NCBI RefSeq assembly: GCF_020171285.1
Contig: NZ_JAIUZI010000002.1
Location: forward strand, 124,001-188,000
Source of the DNA: Seohaeicola saemankumensis
GTDB lineage: Bacteria; Pseudomonadota; Alphaproteobacteria; Rhodobacterales; Rhodobacteraceae
Length of the DNA stretch: 64,000 nucleotides
Direction of reading: 5' to 3'
Each line of letters starts with the position of its first letter. Position 1 is the stretch's first letter. Below, one piece after another: positions 44,058-52,583 of this stretch. The notes under the pieces were generated by a model. It saw only the letters and a program-made list of their open reading frames with translations, did no database searches and was not told the DNA's origin. The translations under genes were made by a program, and so were the position numbers.

Positions 44058-45017
44058 TCACTTGTACTCGATGGGCACCCGGAAGCCGTAGCTCGGGTCG
44101 TTCAGCCCCTTGGGCGCCTTGGGCATCCGCCCGGCGCGCGTGACCGACGACACCGCCGCCTTGTCGATCGCCGGAACGCCCGAGGATTTGATCACGCTCA
44201 CCCCCAGCACGCGGCCGTCGCGGGTGACCGTCAGCTTCAGATGCACCGTGCCCGACACCCGCCCGTTGGGGCGCACCTTGCGCCGTTCGATGCGGGCGCG
44301 CACCTTGGCCTTCCAGATCGAGGCCAGCCGCGCTTTCTGTCCCTGGCTCAGCGTCGCCGCCTGCGCCGTTCCCGAGGATCCGGCATGGCTCTGCCCGCCG
44401 CTGCCGGCGGCGCGCTGTTTGGCCTGGCCGGTTGAGGCGGGGCGCGCGGTCTGCGCCGGTTTGGCGGGCGTTTGCGCGGTCTGTTCCGGCGGTTTCGGCG
44501 GCTCGGGCGTGTCCATCTCCGCCGTGGGGGCGGCCTCGGGCGGTACCTGCTGCAGCTCGGGGCGCGCGGCGGGTTCGGGGCGCGGGGCCGGGCGCGCCTC
44601 GGGGCGGATGACGGCGGCGGGCGGTGTCGGCGCGTGCATCTGCTGCGGCGCGGCCACCGGCGGCGGCGGCATCGCCACGGGCGTGCTCAGGTCGGGGCGG
44701 CCGGGGTTGTCGGCGCGCGGGATTGACGGCAGCGCCAGCGCCGCCGTGCGCAGCACCGGCAGGTCCGGCGCGGCGCTGGGGGGCGGTGTGTCGGCCTGCA
44801 CCGGCGCATCGGCGACCGGGCTGATGTCGGCCACCTCTGGTGGCCGTTCCCAGCGCGCCACCATGGTTTCGACACTGGCCGAGGCCGCCTCGATCGACAG
44901 CAACTCGGTGCCGCCGACGCCACCGGATTCGCTGCCTGCGCTCCACTGCAGCGCAAAGGCCAGATGCACCCCGGCGGCCAGCGCCACGAACACCACGAGT
45001 TCGGCCAGACGCTTCAT
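44058..45017 (-). CDS. tonB: TonB-like energy transducer
   Basis: A 319-residue TonB family protein. It has one N-terminal membrane span (LAELVVFVALAAGVHLAFAL), a long Pro/Ala-rich periplasmic stretch (about 50-220) and a C-terminal TonB domain (VSGTVHLKLTVTRDGRVLGVSVIKSSGVPAIDKAAVSSV). It transmits the proton-motive force from ExbB-ExbD to the outer-membrane receptor. It overlaps the upstream exbD gene by four bases and closes the exbB-exbD-exbD-tonB unit. The long Pro-rich region suits crossing the periplasm. Confidence 0.92.
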   Translation of the reverse strand: MKRLAELVVFVALAAGVHLAFALQWSAGSESGGVGGTELLSIEAASASVETMVARWERPPEVADISPVADAPVQADTPPPSAAPDLPVLRTAALALPSIPRADNPGRPDLSTPVAMPPPPVAAPQQMHAPTPPAAVIRPEARPAPRPEPAARPELQQVPPEAAPTAEMDTPEPPKPPEQTAQTPAKPAQTARPASTGQAKQRAAGSGGQSHAGSSGTAQAATLSQGQKARLASIWKAKVRARIERRKVRPNGRVSGTVHLKLTVTRDGRVLGVSVIKSSGVPAIDKAAVSSVTRAGRMPKAPKGLNDPSYGFRVPIEYK

Positions 45018-45406
45018 CGCTGCCCCACCACCAGCGCCACCTGCGCGATCCCCGCCGCCGTCAGATCCTTGAGCAGCCGGGCCACCACGGCGGCCTCGGT
45101 CCCGGCATCGGCGCGCAGGCGCGGCACCGCGTCGGTGCCCTGCACCCGCGCCGCCAGCGCCGCCACCGCCGCCGCGCCGCGGGCGTCCTCGAACCCGATC
45201 TCGCCGCTGGCCGAGACGTAGAGCACCGGCGCGGTCTCGCCGTCCTCGCCCTGTTCGGCCTGTGGCAGACGCACCTCAAAAGGTTCCGGCGGCGCCAGCC
45301 GCGATGTCATCAGGAAAAACACCAGCAGCAGGAACACCACGTTGATCATCGGAACAACGGATTCGCCGCGTGGCCGCCGCCGGGGAGGGGAGAAATCGAG
45401 GCTCAT
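45014..45406 (-). CDS. exbD: ExbD/TolR family protein with Asn in place of the conserved Asp
   Basis: A 130-residue ExbD-type protein: one membrane span followed by a periplasmic domain. In the span the segment reads VVPMINVVFLLLVFF, with Asn at residue 22. In ExbD the equivalent position is a protonatable Asp essential for proton use. The adjacent paralogue has it (MIDVVFLLLVFF). The two genes overlap by four bases, so both subunits are made together and could form a mixed dimer with one active-type and one inert subunit. Confidence 0.9.
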   Translation of the reverse strand: MSLDFSPPRRRPRGESVVPMINVVFLLLVFFLMTSRLAPPEPFEVRLPQAEQGEDGETAPVLYVSASGEIGFEDARGAAAVAALAARVQGTDAVPRLRADAGTEAAVVARLLKDLTAAGIAQVALVVGQR

Positions 45407-45783
45407 TCGATCAGCACCAGCCGGTTGAACCCCGCCGCCCGCAACAGGGTGCCCACCGTGACCACCCGCTGCAAATCGGCGCTTTCCGCGCCGCGCAGCA
45501 CGATCAGGTCGCCGGGCTGGCTGGTCAGCGGCGCAATTGCCCCGGCCAGCGCCGCATCGGCCAGCGGCGCGCCGTTCAGCCGCACCCCCTCGGGCAGGAT
45601 ATCGACGATCCGGGGCGGCCCCTCATAGCTGCCGCCGCCCGAGGCCAGCGGCAGCGGAATCACCGAATCGAGCCCGAACCGCGAGGCCAGCATGAAAAAC
45701 ACCAGCAGCAGGAACACCACGTCGATCATCGGCGTCAGGCTGGGCCTGCGCCTGCGCCGGGGGATATCCGGCACGAAACTCAT
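45403..45783 (-). CDS. exbD: ExbD/TolR family protein (Asp-containing)
   Basis: A 126-residue ExbD. The start MSFVPDIPRRRRRPSLTPMIDVVFLLLVFFMLASRFG gives a basic cytoplasmic end and a single span with the conserved protonatable Asp at residue 21. It forms with ExbB the proton-driven motor that energises TonB. It overlaps both ExbB and the second ExbD genes by four bases. The 57 residues after the span are a periplasmic domain. Confidence 0.93.
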   Translation of the reverse strand: MSFVPDIPRRRRRPSLTPMIDVVFLLLVFFMLASRFGLDSVIPLPLASGGGSYEGPPRIVDILPEGVRLNGAPLADAALAGAIAPLTSQPGDLIVLRGAESADLQRVVTVGTLLRAAGFNRLVLIE

Positions 45784-46766
45784 TGCGCGGCAAGCCGGGC
45801 TTGCGCGTCGGTCGGGACCAGCGGCGCGATAAAGACACGCGCCGCGAGGTCCTCCATATCGGTGCGGATATTGTCGATCACCGCCTCGAACCAGGTCAGC
45901 GCCGCCGAGGCCGGGATCGCCACCGCCATGCCCGCCGCCGTGGTCAGCAGCGCCTCCCAGATGCCGCCCGCCAACAGCGCCGGATCGGCGCGGCTGCCCG
46001 CCGCCTGCAGCGCCTGAAACGCCGCGATCATGCCCAGAACCGTGCCCAGAAGGCCCAGCAGCGGCGCGATGGTCGCGATCAGCTCCAGCGCCCGCAGCCC
46101 GCCGCCCTGACCGGCCAGCAGCCGCTTGGCGACGCGGGTGGTTTCCTCGCGCGCGGCGCTGTCCTCCAGCGTCAGCCGGGCGCGCATCGCCGCCGCCGTC
46201 ATCCGGCTGCGCAGCCCGCGCCGGGCCTCGACCAGCGCCAGCGCCCCGGCGCTGTCACCGGCCTCCCACAGGTCGATCGCCCGCCGCGACATCGCCCGCG
46301 ACCAGGCTCCCGACAGGAAGAAACGCCATGTTTTCCACAGGATAAGCGCCACAGTTATCACCGAAAGCGCGGCAATCGCCCAGATCGACGGGCCGCCGTC
46401 CAGCAGGAATTTCTGCGCCCGCGCGCTGGCGCCGCCCAGCATCGACACCGGTTCCGCCGGCGCGGTCTGTGCGATCTCTGTCAGGGCGACGTCCCCGTCC
46501 GAAGCGCTGTCCGGATCCGCCCCGATCTCTGGCGCAGCAGGCGCGTCCGTGGCCACCGGGGCCACAGGCGTTTCGCCGGCCTCGGGCGCGGCGGCGCTGC
46601 CTTGCGCCTGCGGCGCGACCGCCGCGTCGGGCGCGGTCAGCACCGGCGCGCTGCCCTGCGCCGCAACAGGCCCCGCAAAAGGCCCGGCAAAAGACCACGC
46701 GACCAGCGCCGTGAGCAGCCCCAGCATCCGGGCCCGTCCGCCCATCTCCGCCAATGTCCAAGCCAT
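45780..46766 (-). CDS. exbB: MotA/TolQ/ExbB proton channel family protein
   Basis: A 328-residue ExbB of the long form. The first ~28 residues form a signal-like hydrophobic segment, followed by an Ala/Pro-rich periplasmic stretch (about 30-115) and three membrane spans. The core segment ALELIATIAPLLGLLGTVLGMIAAFQALQ is the ExbB hallmark and pairs with the TM of ExbD. AAGMAVAIPASAALTWFEAVIDNIRTDMED follows. AAGGAGG lies six bases before the ATG. It starts the exbB-exbD-exbD-tonB operon, 56 bases after the receptor gene stop. Confidence 0.93.
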   Translation of the reverse strand: MAWTLAEMGGRARMLGLLTALVAWSFAGPFAGPVAAQGSAPVLTAPDAAVAPQAQGSAAAPEAGETPVAPVATDAPAAPEIGADPDSASDGDVALTEIAQTAPAEPVSMLGGASARAQKFLLDGGPSIWAIAALSVITVALILWKTWRFFLSGAWSRAMSRRAIDLWEAGDSAGALALVEARRGLRSRMTAAAMRARLTLEDSAAREETTRVAKRLLAGQGGGLRALELIATIAPLLGLLGTVLGMIAAFQALQAAGSRADPALLAGGIWEALLTTAAGMAVAIPASAALTWFEAVIDNIRTDMEDLAARVFIAPLVPTDAQARLAAQ

Positions 46767-46822
46767 CGCAGGCCTCCTTGTCAGCGCCGGGCCCGCCCCA
46801 TGGCCGGACCCGGCATCGTGCC

Positions 46823-48754
46823 TCAGAACTTGAGCGAGGCCGTCAGCGACACCGTCCGCCCCGGCTCGTTCAACGCAACGATCCGCGACGGCAGGTCGAT
46901 CCCGTCCGACCCCCGCGCCGCATAGGTCTCGTTAAAGATATTGCGCGCGTCCAGCCGGAGTTCCACCTGCTCATAGCCCGGCGGGCTATAGGCTGCAAAG
47001 AGGTTCACGACCTCATACCCCGGCAGAGCGACAGCGGTGTCGTTGTTTTCCAGCGCGATTTCGGCGCTGCCGCCCACCACCCACTGCGGCGACAGGGCAT
47101 AGGCGCCCTCCAGCCCGATCATATGCCCGACCGGACGGCCATAGTAATAGGCCGTCGAGCCGATCGGCGCCCCGTCCAGCGTCACGTCCGCATAGGTATA
47201 GTTCATGCGCAGATAGCCATTGGCGGCGAAATAGGCGACCGAGCCGTCAAACCCCTTGGAGGTCAGCGTCGCCAGGCTGCGCGCGGCGCTCAGCACGTCG
47301 TTCACGTCCTCGATCTCGGTATAGAACAGCGCCCCGCGCACCGCCCAGGGCCCGCTGTCATAGCGCAGACCGATCCGCGCGTTGTTGGCCCGCGACGGCT
47401 CAGGCGTGCCATAGACCCAGGGGCTGCCGAGGTTGATCAGCGACGCCTCGCTCAGCTCGTAACCGCCCCAGCTTGACGCCAGGCCGAAGTTCAGCGTCCA
47501 GGCATCGCTCAGGATCACGTCGGCCTGACCGTTCAGGCTGATCCCGGTCTCGCTAAAGCTCTGGCCGTCGGCCAGTTCGAACCGCTGGCTGTCGATCCGC
47601 GCGCCATAAGACAGCGACACCCGCTCTGTCACGTCCTGCCGCATCTGCGCATAGATGCCGATGTTGTCCAGCGTCTCTTCCGGGCTGCCGGTGTTCAGCA
47701 CGCCTTCGCCGGTGGCGGTATCGTGGAAAAAGTCGATCCCCGCCGTCAGCACGCCGTTGCCCATGTCGAAATCATTCTCGACCTTGCCCGACAGGCTGGC
47801 GTTGGTGCCCACCGCCGCGCCCGCTTCGACATACTGCTCGTTGTAGCTCAGCTGCACGGTCGGGGCAAAGACGCCCTGCGGCGCCTCGTCGGTGTAGATA
47901 AAGTTGTAGGACCGCCGCCGCGACAGCGCCTCGCGGTAGACGCTGGGCCGGCCCACGACCCCCTCGAAATCGGGCCGCGCATAATAGAGCCCGCCGGGCC
48001 CCATCTGCATCGCCCGCACGCCTTCGTCGCGCACTTCCTCGGCCGAGAACTGGAACCGTTTGCCGGTCTCGGTGGTATAGGCGATCTTGGCCATGACCGA
48101 CGACAGGTCGGCGCCGGTGCCGCGCACCACGTTGCCGTCGCCGTCGCTGTAATCGTCACCGGTCAGCCGGGTGCCGCTGAGCAGCCATTCAAAGCCGCCC
48201 GATTGCCCCGCCAGCGTCAGGCTGCGGCGAAAATCCTGGGCGTTGTCGCCATAGCTCAGCGTTGCCTGTCCGCCGAACGGGTCGCCGGGTTCCAGGAAAT
48301 CGCGGGCGTCCTTGGTCTCGTAGGCGATCGAACCGGCCAGCGCGCCGGGACCGGCATCCGCCGGGGCCAGACCCGAGGTCACCTCGACCTGTTTCAACAG
48401 CGTCGGATCCATCAGCACGTTGCCGGTGTGGTGAAAGGCCGACTTGTTCTGCCGCGCGCCGTCGATGGTCACCGACAGCAGGCTTTCCTCGATCCCCTGC
48501 ACCATGATCTTTTGTGCGATCGACGCGCCGCCGCTGGTGATGATCGCCGATTCGCCATTGAACACATCGGCCATCGTCGCCGGATTGCGTTCCTCGATCT
48601 GTTCAGTGCCGATGACCCGGTTGCCCAGCGTCGCCTGCGCCTCTTCCGCCTCGACCCGGATCGGATCGAGGTCAAAGACTTCCTGCGCCGCCAGCGGCGC
48701 GCCCGCCGACATGGCCACGGTGGCCATCAGCACAGCTTTTCCAGTTCGAAACAT
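46823..48754 (-). CDS. TonB-dependent outer-membrane receptor (siderophore type)
   Basis: A 643-residue receptor. It has a signal peptide of about 23 residues (MFRTGKAVLMATVAMSAGAPLAA), then a plug domain beginning EVFDLDPIRVEAEEAQATLG with GTEQIEERNPATMADVFNGESAIITSGGASIAQKIMVQGI, and a long beta barrel ending in the aromatic SLTASLKF. RLDARNIFNETYAARG near the end is the usual TonB-receptor C-terminal motif. It would import a ferric chelate, most likely a siderophore given the adjacent FatB/CeuE-like ABC genes; haem is not excluded. A TGA-N9-TCA site lies upstream at 48851-48865. Confidence 0.92.
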   Translation of the reverse strand: MFRTGKAVLMATVAMSAGAPLAAQEVFDLDPIRVEAEEAQATLGNRVIGTEQIEERNPATMADVFNGESAIITSGGASIAQKIMVQGIEESLLSVTIDGARQNKSAFHHTGNVLMDPTLLKQVEVTSGLAPADAGPGALAGSIAYETKDARDFLEPGDPFGGQATLSYGDNAQDFRRSLTLAGQSGGFEWLLSGTRLTGDDYSDGDGNVVRGTGADLSSVMAKIAYTTETGKRFQFSAEEVRDEGVRAMQMGPGGLYYARPDFEGVVGRPSVYREALSRRRSYNFIYTDEAPQGVFAPTVQLSYNEQYVEAGAAVGTNASLSGKVENDFDMGNGVLTAGIDFFHDTATGEGVLNTGSPEETLDNIGIYAQMRQDVTERVSLSYGARIDSQRFELADGQSFSETGISLNGQADVILSDAWTLNFGLASSWGGYELSEASLINLGSPWVYGTPEPSRANNARIGLRYDSGPWAVRGALFYTEIEDVNDVLSAARSLATLTSKGFDGSVAYFAANGYLRMNYTYADVTLDGAPIGSTAYYYGRPVGHMIGLEGAYALSPQWVVGGSAEIALENNDTAVALPGYEVVNLFAAYSPPGYEQVELRLDARNIFNETYAARGSDGIDLPSRIVALNEPGRTVSLTASLKF

Positions 48755-48850
48755 CTGTCCCGTTTCCCTTGTTCAGGTTTTTCTTGGATTGGCTGGCTGA
48801 TCACGCGCTCGGGGCCGGATCGCTTGCTGACCGGCCCCGCCTATCTTTTT

Positions 48851-48865
48851 TGAGTAAAACAGTCA
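48851..48865. promoter_or_regulatory. Candidate iron-responsive site before the receptor gene
   Basis: TGAGTAAAACAGTCA fits TGA-N9-TCA, the Iron-Rhodo box described for Rhodobacterales, and is part of the longer palindrome TTGA-N9-TCAA. It lies about 97 bases upstream of the receptor ATG. A related sequence (TTAGTAAAAGAATCA) lies at 52553-52567. Confidence 0.5.
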
Positions 48866-48884
48866 AGTATTCCGGCGACGCCGG

Positions 48885-49637
48885 TCAAACCACCACCACC
48901 GGGCGGCCGTCGATGACGGAAATCCGCGCATCGGTGTCAAAAACACCCCTCAGCAGGCCGGGTGTGATCACCTCGGCCGGCGGGCCATCGGCCACGATCC
49001 GGCCCCCGGCCAGCGCGATCACCCGGTCGGCGAACCCGGCGGCATAGTTGATGTCGTGCAGCACGATCACGATGCTCTTGCCCTGATCGCGGGCCATGTG
49101 CCGCAGCAGCGCCATCAGCTGCCGCGAGGCCGCGATGTCGAGGTTGTTCAGCGGCTCGTCCAGCAGCAGGTAATCGGTGCCCTGCGCACAGGCCATCGCC
49201 ACCAGCGCCCGCTGCCGCTGCCCGCCCGAGATCTCGTCCAGGAACCGATGCCGCAGGCCGGTCAGGTCGAACTGCGCCAGCGCCGCCTCGACCGCCGCGT
49301 GATCCGCCGCGCCGGGCCGGCCGCCATGCCAGGGATAACGCCCCATGCCGACCAGCTCGCCCACCCGCAGCCGCGCGGAAATCGCGCTGCTCTGCGGCAT
49401 GATCGCCAGCAGCCGCGCCAGATCGCGGTCGGCGCAGGCCCCCACCGTCAGGTCGTCCACCGTGATCCGGCCCCGCTGCAGCCGCTGCAACCGGGCGATC
49501 AGCGACAACAGGGTCGATTTGCCCGCGCCGTTCGGCCCGATCAGCGCCGTCACCCCGCCACGCGGCAGCGACAGCGACACGTCGCGCAGGATCGCCTGGC
49601 CGCGCATGTCATGGCTCACGCCCTTTACCTCGATCAT
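48885..49637 (-). CDS. Iron-chelate ABC transporter ATP-binding protein
   Basis: A 250-residue ATPase of the FepC/FecE type. Walker A is GPNGAGKST (about 33-41), the signature ISGGQRQRALVAMA, and Walker B YLLLDEPLNNLDIAA; the switch His lies in IVIVLHDINYAA. The start at MIEVKGVSHDMRG overlaps the stop of the permease gene (ATGA). It powers the two FecCD permeases upstream. The genes lie in the order binding protein, permease, permease, ATPase, typical for siderophore importers. Confidence 0.94.
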   Translation of the reverse strand: MIEVKGVSHDMRGQAILRDVSLSLPRGGVTALIGPNGAGKSTLLSLIARLQRLQRGRITVDDLTVGACADRDLARLLAIMPQSSAISARLRVGELVGMGRYPWHGGRPGAADHAAVEAALAQFDLTGLRHRFLDEISGGQRQRALVAMACAQGTDYLLLDEPLNNLDIAASRQLMALLRHMARDQGKSIVIVLHDINYAAGFADRVIALAGGRIVADGPPAEVITPGLLRGVFDTDARISVIDGRPVVVV

Positions 49638-50599
49638 CCGTGCGCCTTTCGCAGCAAAAGAAACAGGAACAGCAGCCCGCCCAAGAGCTCGATCACCACC
49701 GGCAGCGGCGTCGCCAGATGCAGCAGCCGCTCCATCACCGTCTGCCCGCCGATCAGTACGATGCAGGCGATCAGCGCCGCCGAGGGCAACAGCACCGCGT
49801 GGCGCGGGCTGGGCGTGACCAGATGCGCCAGCGACACCACCACCAGGCCAAAGAAGCTCGACGGCCCGGCAAACCCGGTCGACACCGGCCCCGCCAGCGC
49901 CGTGGCGGCGGCCACCAGCACACAGATCAGCACCAGCGCCTGCCGCTGGCCGCGCCTTGGCGGCTCGCCCAGCCCGGTCGCGGCCTCTGTCCCCAGCGCC
50001 AGCACGTCCAGCCGGAACCGCATCCGCCAGGCCAGCGCCAGCGCGGGCAGGGCGGCCAGCGCGGTGGCCGCCAGCAGCCGCCGGTCGACGAATGTGAACC
50101 GGGCGAAACTGGCCGACTGGATGGTCTGGAATTCGCTGGGGTCGATCATCCGCTGCAAAAAGGTCGTCAGCGCCCGGATCAGCAGCCCGAGCACGATGCC
50201 GGTCAGCACCAGCCTGACCATGTCGCCGCGCCCGCCGCGCATCAGCAGCGCAAAGAGCAGCAGCCCGGCGCCGGTCATCACCCCCATGTTCAGCGAAAAA
50301 AGCAGCGGCCCGGGCAGCGCCGCGTACCCCGCCGCGCCCAGCCCGAACACCAGCGCCGTCAGCACCAGCACATAGAGCGCGTCGAACCCCATGACCGAGG
50401 GCGTCAGGATCCGGTTGCCGGTGATCGTCTGGAACAGCACCGTCGCGGTCGCCAGACAGCAGCCCACCAGCATCAGCGCCGCCAGCTTCGCCCCCCGGAA
50501 CGGCAGCAGGAAACTCCACGACCCCTCAGCGCCCAGCGTCATGAAGCCCAGAATCGACAGGATCAGCAGCCCGGCAAGAAGTACAAAACGGTCAGTCAC
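49634..50599 (-). CDS. Iron-chelate ABC transporter permease (FecCD family, second)
   Basis: A 321-residue FecCD-family permease with about nine spans. It starts MTDRFVLLAGLLILSILGFM and shows the GDMVRLVLTGIVLGLLIRALTTFLQRMIDP loop and the ATPase-docking region ALGTEAATGLGEPPRRGQRQALVLI. The C-terminus includes VSTGFAGPSSFFGLVVVSLAH and a basic tail. It overlaps the upstream permease gene by eight bases, and its first codons lie in the second of the TGACCGTTTTGTAC motif pair. It forms the membrane pore with its partner. Confidence 0.92.
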   Translation of the reverse strand: MTDRFVLLAGLLILSILGFMTLGAEGSWSFLLPFRGAKLAALMLVGCCLATATVLFQTITGNRILTPSVMGFDALYVLVLTALVFGLGAAGYAALPGPLLFSLNMGVMTGAGLLLFALLMRGGRGDMVRLVLTGIVLGLLIRALTTFLQRMIDPSEFQTIQSASFARFTFVDRRLLAATALAALPALALAWRMRFRLDVLALGTEAATGLGEPPRRGQRQALVLICVLVAAATALAGPVSTGFAGPSSFFGLVVVSLAHLVTPSPRHAVLLPSAALIACIVLIGGQTVMERLLHLATPLPVVIELLGGLLFLFLLLRKAHG

Positions 50600-50626
50600 G
50601 GGCGGAATCTTTGTACAAAACGGTCA
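50581..50626. repeat. Direct-repeat pair of TGACCGTTTTGTAC motif, locus B
   Basis: On the minus strand the motif TGACCGTTTTGTAC occurs at 50613-50626 and 50581-50594, spaced 32 bp as in locus A (19284-19334). Here the first copy encodes the C-terminal LTVLYK of one permease and the second the N-terminal MTDRFV of the next. The 18 bases TTTTGACCGTTTTGTACA are identical between one copy of each locus. Confidence 0.55.
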
Positions 50627-51536
50627 AAAACAGCGCCGCGCCGATCACCCCCAGCATCGCCGAGACCGGGATCTCGAAGGGCGCGCGGATCACCCGCCCG
50701 GCAATATCCGCGCCCAGCACCAGCGCCGCGCCCGCCGCCGCCGTCACCGGCAGCGCCTCGCGCAGGTTGTCGCCCATGCGGCGGCTGACCAGGTTCGGAA
50801 CCACCAGCCCGACAAAGGGAATCGCGCCCAGCGTGACCACGCACATCGCCGTCACCACCGACACCGCGCCGAGCCCCAACGCCGTCACCTGAGCCACGCT
50901 AAGTCCAAGCCCACGCGCGGTTTTTTCGCCCAGACCCAGCAGGGTGATCCGGTCCGCGATCAGCCATGTGACCGCCGTCGCCAGGGCCGCGAGCCACAGC
51001 AATTCATAGCGCCCGCGCAGCACGCCCGACAGCTCGCCGCTCAGCCAGACCTGCAGGTACTGCAGCATGTCGCCCTGATAGGCGACAAAGGTCACCCCCG
51101 CGCCGATCACCCCGCCATAGACCAGCGCCACCAACGGCACCAGCAACGGCTGTGAGGGCGGCAAGGGTCTGATAAGAAACAGTAATCCAATGCTTCCCGC
51201 CAACGCCGCGACGGATGCCATCGCCATCTTGGCCCAGACCGGCGCGCCCGGAACCAGCAGCGTCACCAGCAATACCCCCAGCGCCGCGCTCTGTCCGGCG
51301 CCGGCTGTCATCGGCTCGATAAATCTATTGCGGGCAAGGGTTTGCAGGATCTGCCCGGTCACCGCCAGCGTCGCGCCGGCCATCAGCGCCGCCAGCGTGC
51401 GCGGCAACCGGCTGACCGCGATCAGCTGCCACGCCTCGGGGTCCTGCAGCAGCTGCGCGGGCCGCAGGGGCACCGTGCCGACAAACAGAGACAGCACCGT
51501 CAGCACCGGCAACAGGACATAGACAAGGCGCGGCAT
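50592..51536 (-). CDS. Iron-chelate ABC transporter permease (FecCD family, first)
   Basis: A 314-residue FecCD permease with about nine membrane spans. The N-terminal LPRTLAALMAGATLAVTGQILQTLARNRFIEPMTAGAGQSAALGV is the classical FecCD/BtuC signature, and GEKTARGLGLSVAQVTALGLG is the cytoplasmic loop contacting the ATPase. GAIPFVGLVVPNLVSRRMGDNLREALP follows. It lies nine bases after the binding-protein stop. The end reads TVLYKDSARD and overlaps the next permease by eight bases. Confidence 0.94.
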   Translation of the reverse strand: MPRLVYVLLPVLTVLSLFVGTVPLRPAQLLQDPEAWQLIAVSRLPRTLAALMAGATLAVTGQILQTLARNRFIEPMTAGAGQSAALGVLLVTLLVPGAPVWAKMAMASVAALAGSIGLLFLIRPLPPSQPLLVPLVALVYGGVIGAGVTFVAYQGDMLQYLQVWLSGELSGVLRGRYELLWLAALATAVTWLIADRITLLGLGEKTARGLGLSVAQVTALGLGAVSVVTAMCVVTLGAIPFVGLVVPNLVSRRMGDNLREALPVTAAAGAALVLGADIAGRVIRAPFEIPVSAMLGVIGAALFLTVLYKDSARD

Positions 51537-51545
51537 TCGCAGACC

Positions 51546-52448
51546 TCAGGACGCGGCCTCGAGCGCAGCGATCAACTCGTCCAGCGTACGGTTCAGCGCC
51601 TGAATGCCGCCCGCGGCGACATAGATTTCCGCCGGCGACAGGTAGATCACCCGCCCCGCCGCCCAGGCCGTCGTGCCGTGGATCAGGTCGTTGTCCAGCG
51701 TCGTGCGGGCATTCGCGTCACCTCCGTTCACGGCCTGTCCCCGGTCGATCACGATCAGGGTGTCGGGGTTGGTTTGTGCAATGAATTCAAAGGTTACCGC
51801 CTCGCCGTGGCGGGCGTCGGACAGCCCCGGCGCGGCCTCGGGCCAGCCCAGATCATGCAGCCAGCCGAACCGGCTGGCCGCTCCGAAGACCGACAGTTTC
51901 GGCCCGTTGGTCATCACGATCAGCATGTCGCCCGTGCCACTGGCCAGCCGTTTCGCGCGCTCGGCCTTGCCCTGCAGGGCCGAGGCCAGATCCCGCGCGC
52001 GCGCCTCGGTTCCGGTCAGCGTTCCAAGGGCCGCCAGCCGGACCAGCCCGTCGCCCAGCGCATCCGCGCCGATGGACATATCCGCGACCGGCGCAATGCT
52101 GGCCAATGCCCCGGCCTGCGCCACCGAGCGACCGCCGATCAGGATCAGATCGGGGGCCATCGCCGCAATGGCCTCGAAATCGGGCTCGAACAGGGTGCCG
52201 ACCACCCGCGCGCCCTCGGCCTGCGGGTCCATGTAGGACACGTAGAGCGGCGCCACTGTGCCATCGGGGACCACCCCCAGCGCGCCCAGCGTGTCGATCG
52301 CCGCGACATCCAGCGCGACCAGCGTATCGGGGCGCCCGGCCAGGTCCAGCGGGCCGCTGGCGGTCTGCAGGGTCATAGGATCGGCAAGGGCAGGGGCGGC
52401 CATCAGGGCAGCGGCCATCGCGGCGCGGCGCAGCAGGGAAACAGGCAT
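51546..52448 (-). CDS. Siderophore-type ABC transporter substrate-binding protein
   Basis: A 300-residue periplasmic binding protein of the FatB/CeuE helical-backbone family. A signal peptide of about 22 residues (MPVSLLRRAAMAAALMAAPALA) precedes DPMTLQTASGPLDLAGRPDTLVALDVAAIDTLGALGV, which has the usual VALD...DTLxALG motif of ferric-siderophore binders. Other family segments are APDLILIGGRSVAQ and the C-terminal YLSPAEIYVAAGGIQALNRTLDELIAAL. The gene leads the importer operon. A possible iron-regulated site is upstream at 52553-52567. Confidence 0.9.
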   Translation of the reverse strand: MPVSLLRRAAMAAALMAAPALADPMTLQTASGPLDLAGRPDTLVALDVAAIDTLGALGVVPDGTVAPLYVSYMDPQAEGARVVGTLFEPDFEAIAAMAPDLILIGGRSVAQAGALASIAPVADMSIGADALGDGLVRLAALGTLTGTEARARDLASALQGKAERAKRLASGTGDMLIVMTNGPKLSVFGAASRFGWLHDLGWPEAAPGLSDARHGEAVTFEFIAQTNPDTLIVIDRGQAVNGGDANARTTLDNDLIHGTTAWAAGRVIYLSPAEIYVAAGGIQALNRTLDELIAALEAAS

Positions 52449-52552
52449 GGAACTCTCCGGCGTTGTTCCGTGGCTGGTCCGGTGTCGGGCGCTGGCTGCG
52501 GCAGGTCGACCTTGAGCCTAGGCGGTTGAAGCGTGCAGGTCAAGATATTAAC

Positions 52553-52567
52553 TTAGTAAAAGAATCA
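52553..52567. promoter_or_regulatory. Candidate iron-responsive site between importer and DUF2218 genes
   Basis: TTAGTAAAAGAATCA resembles the site at 48851-48865 (shared AGTAAAA-N-A-N-TCA) but deviates from TGA-N9-TCA at one position. It lies about 105 bases upstream of the binding-protein ATG and 17 bases upstream of the divergent DUF2218 ATG. It could serve both genes. Confidence 0.35.
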
Positions 52568-52583
52568 GAAATAGGAGCGCGCC

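Noticed and set aside
52527..52542. TGA-N10-TCA near the iron genes
   Set aside because: The spacer is 10 bp, not the 9 bp of the Iron-Rhodo box, so I did not list it.
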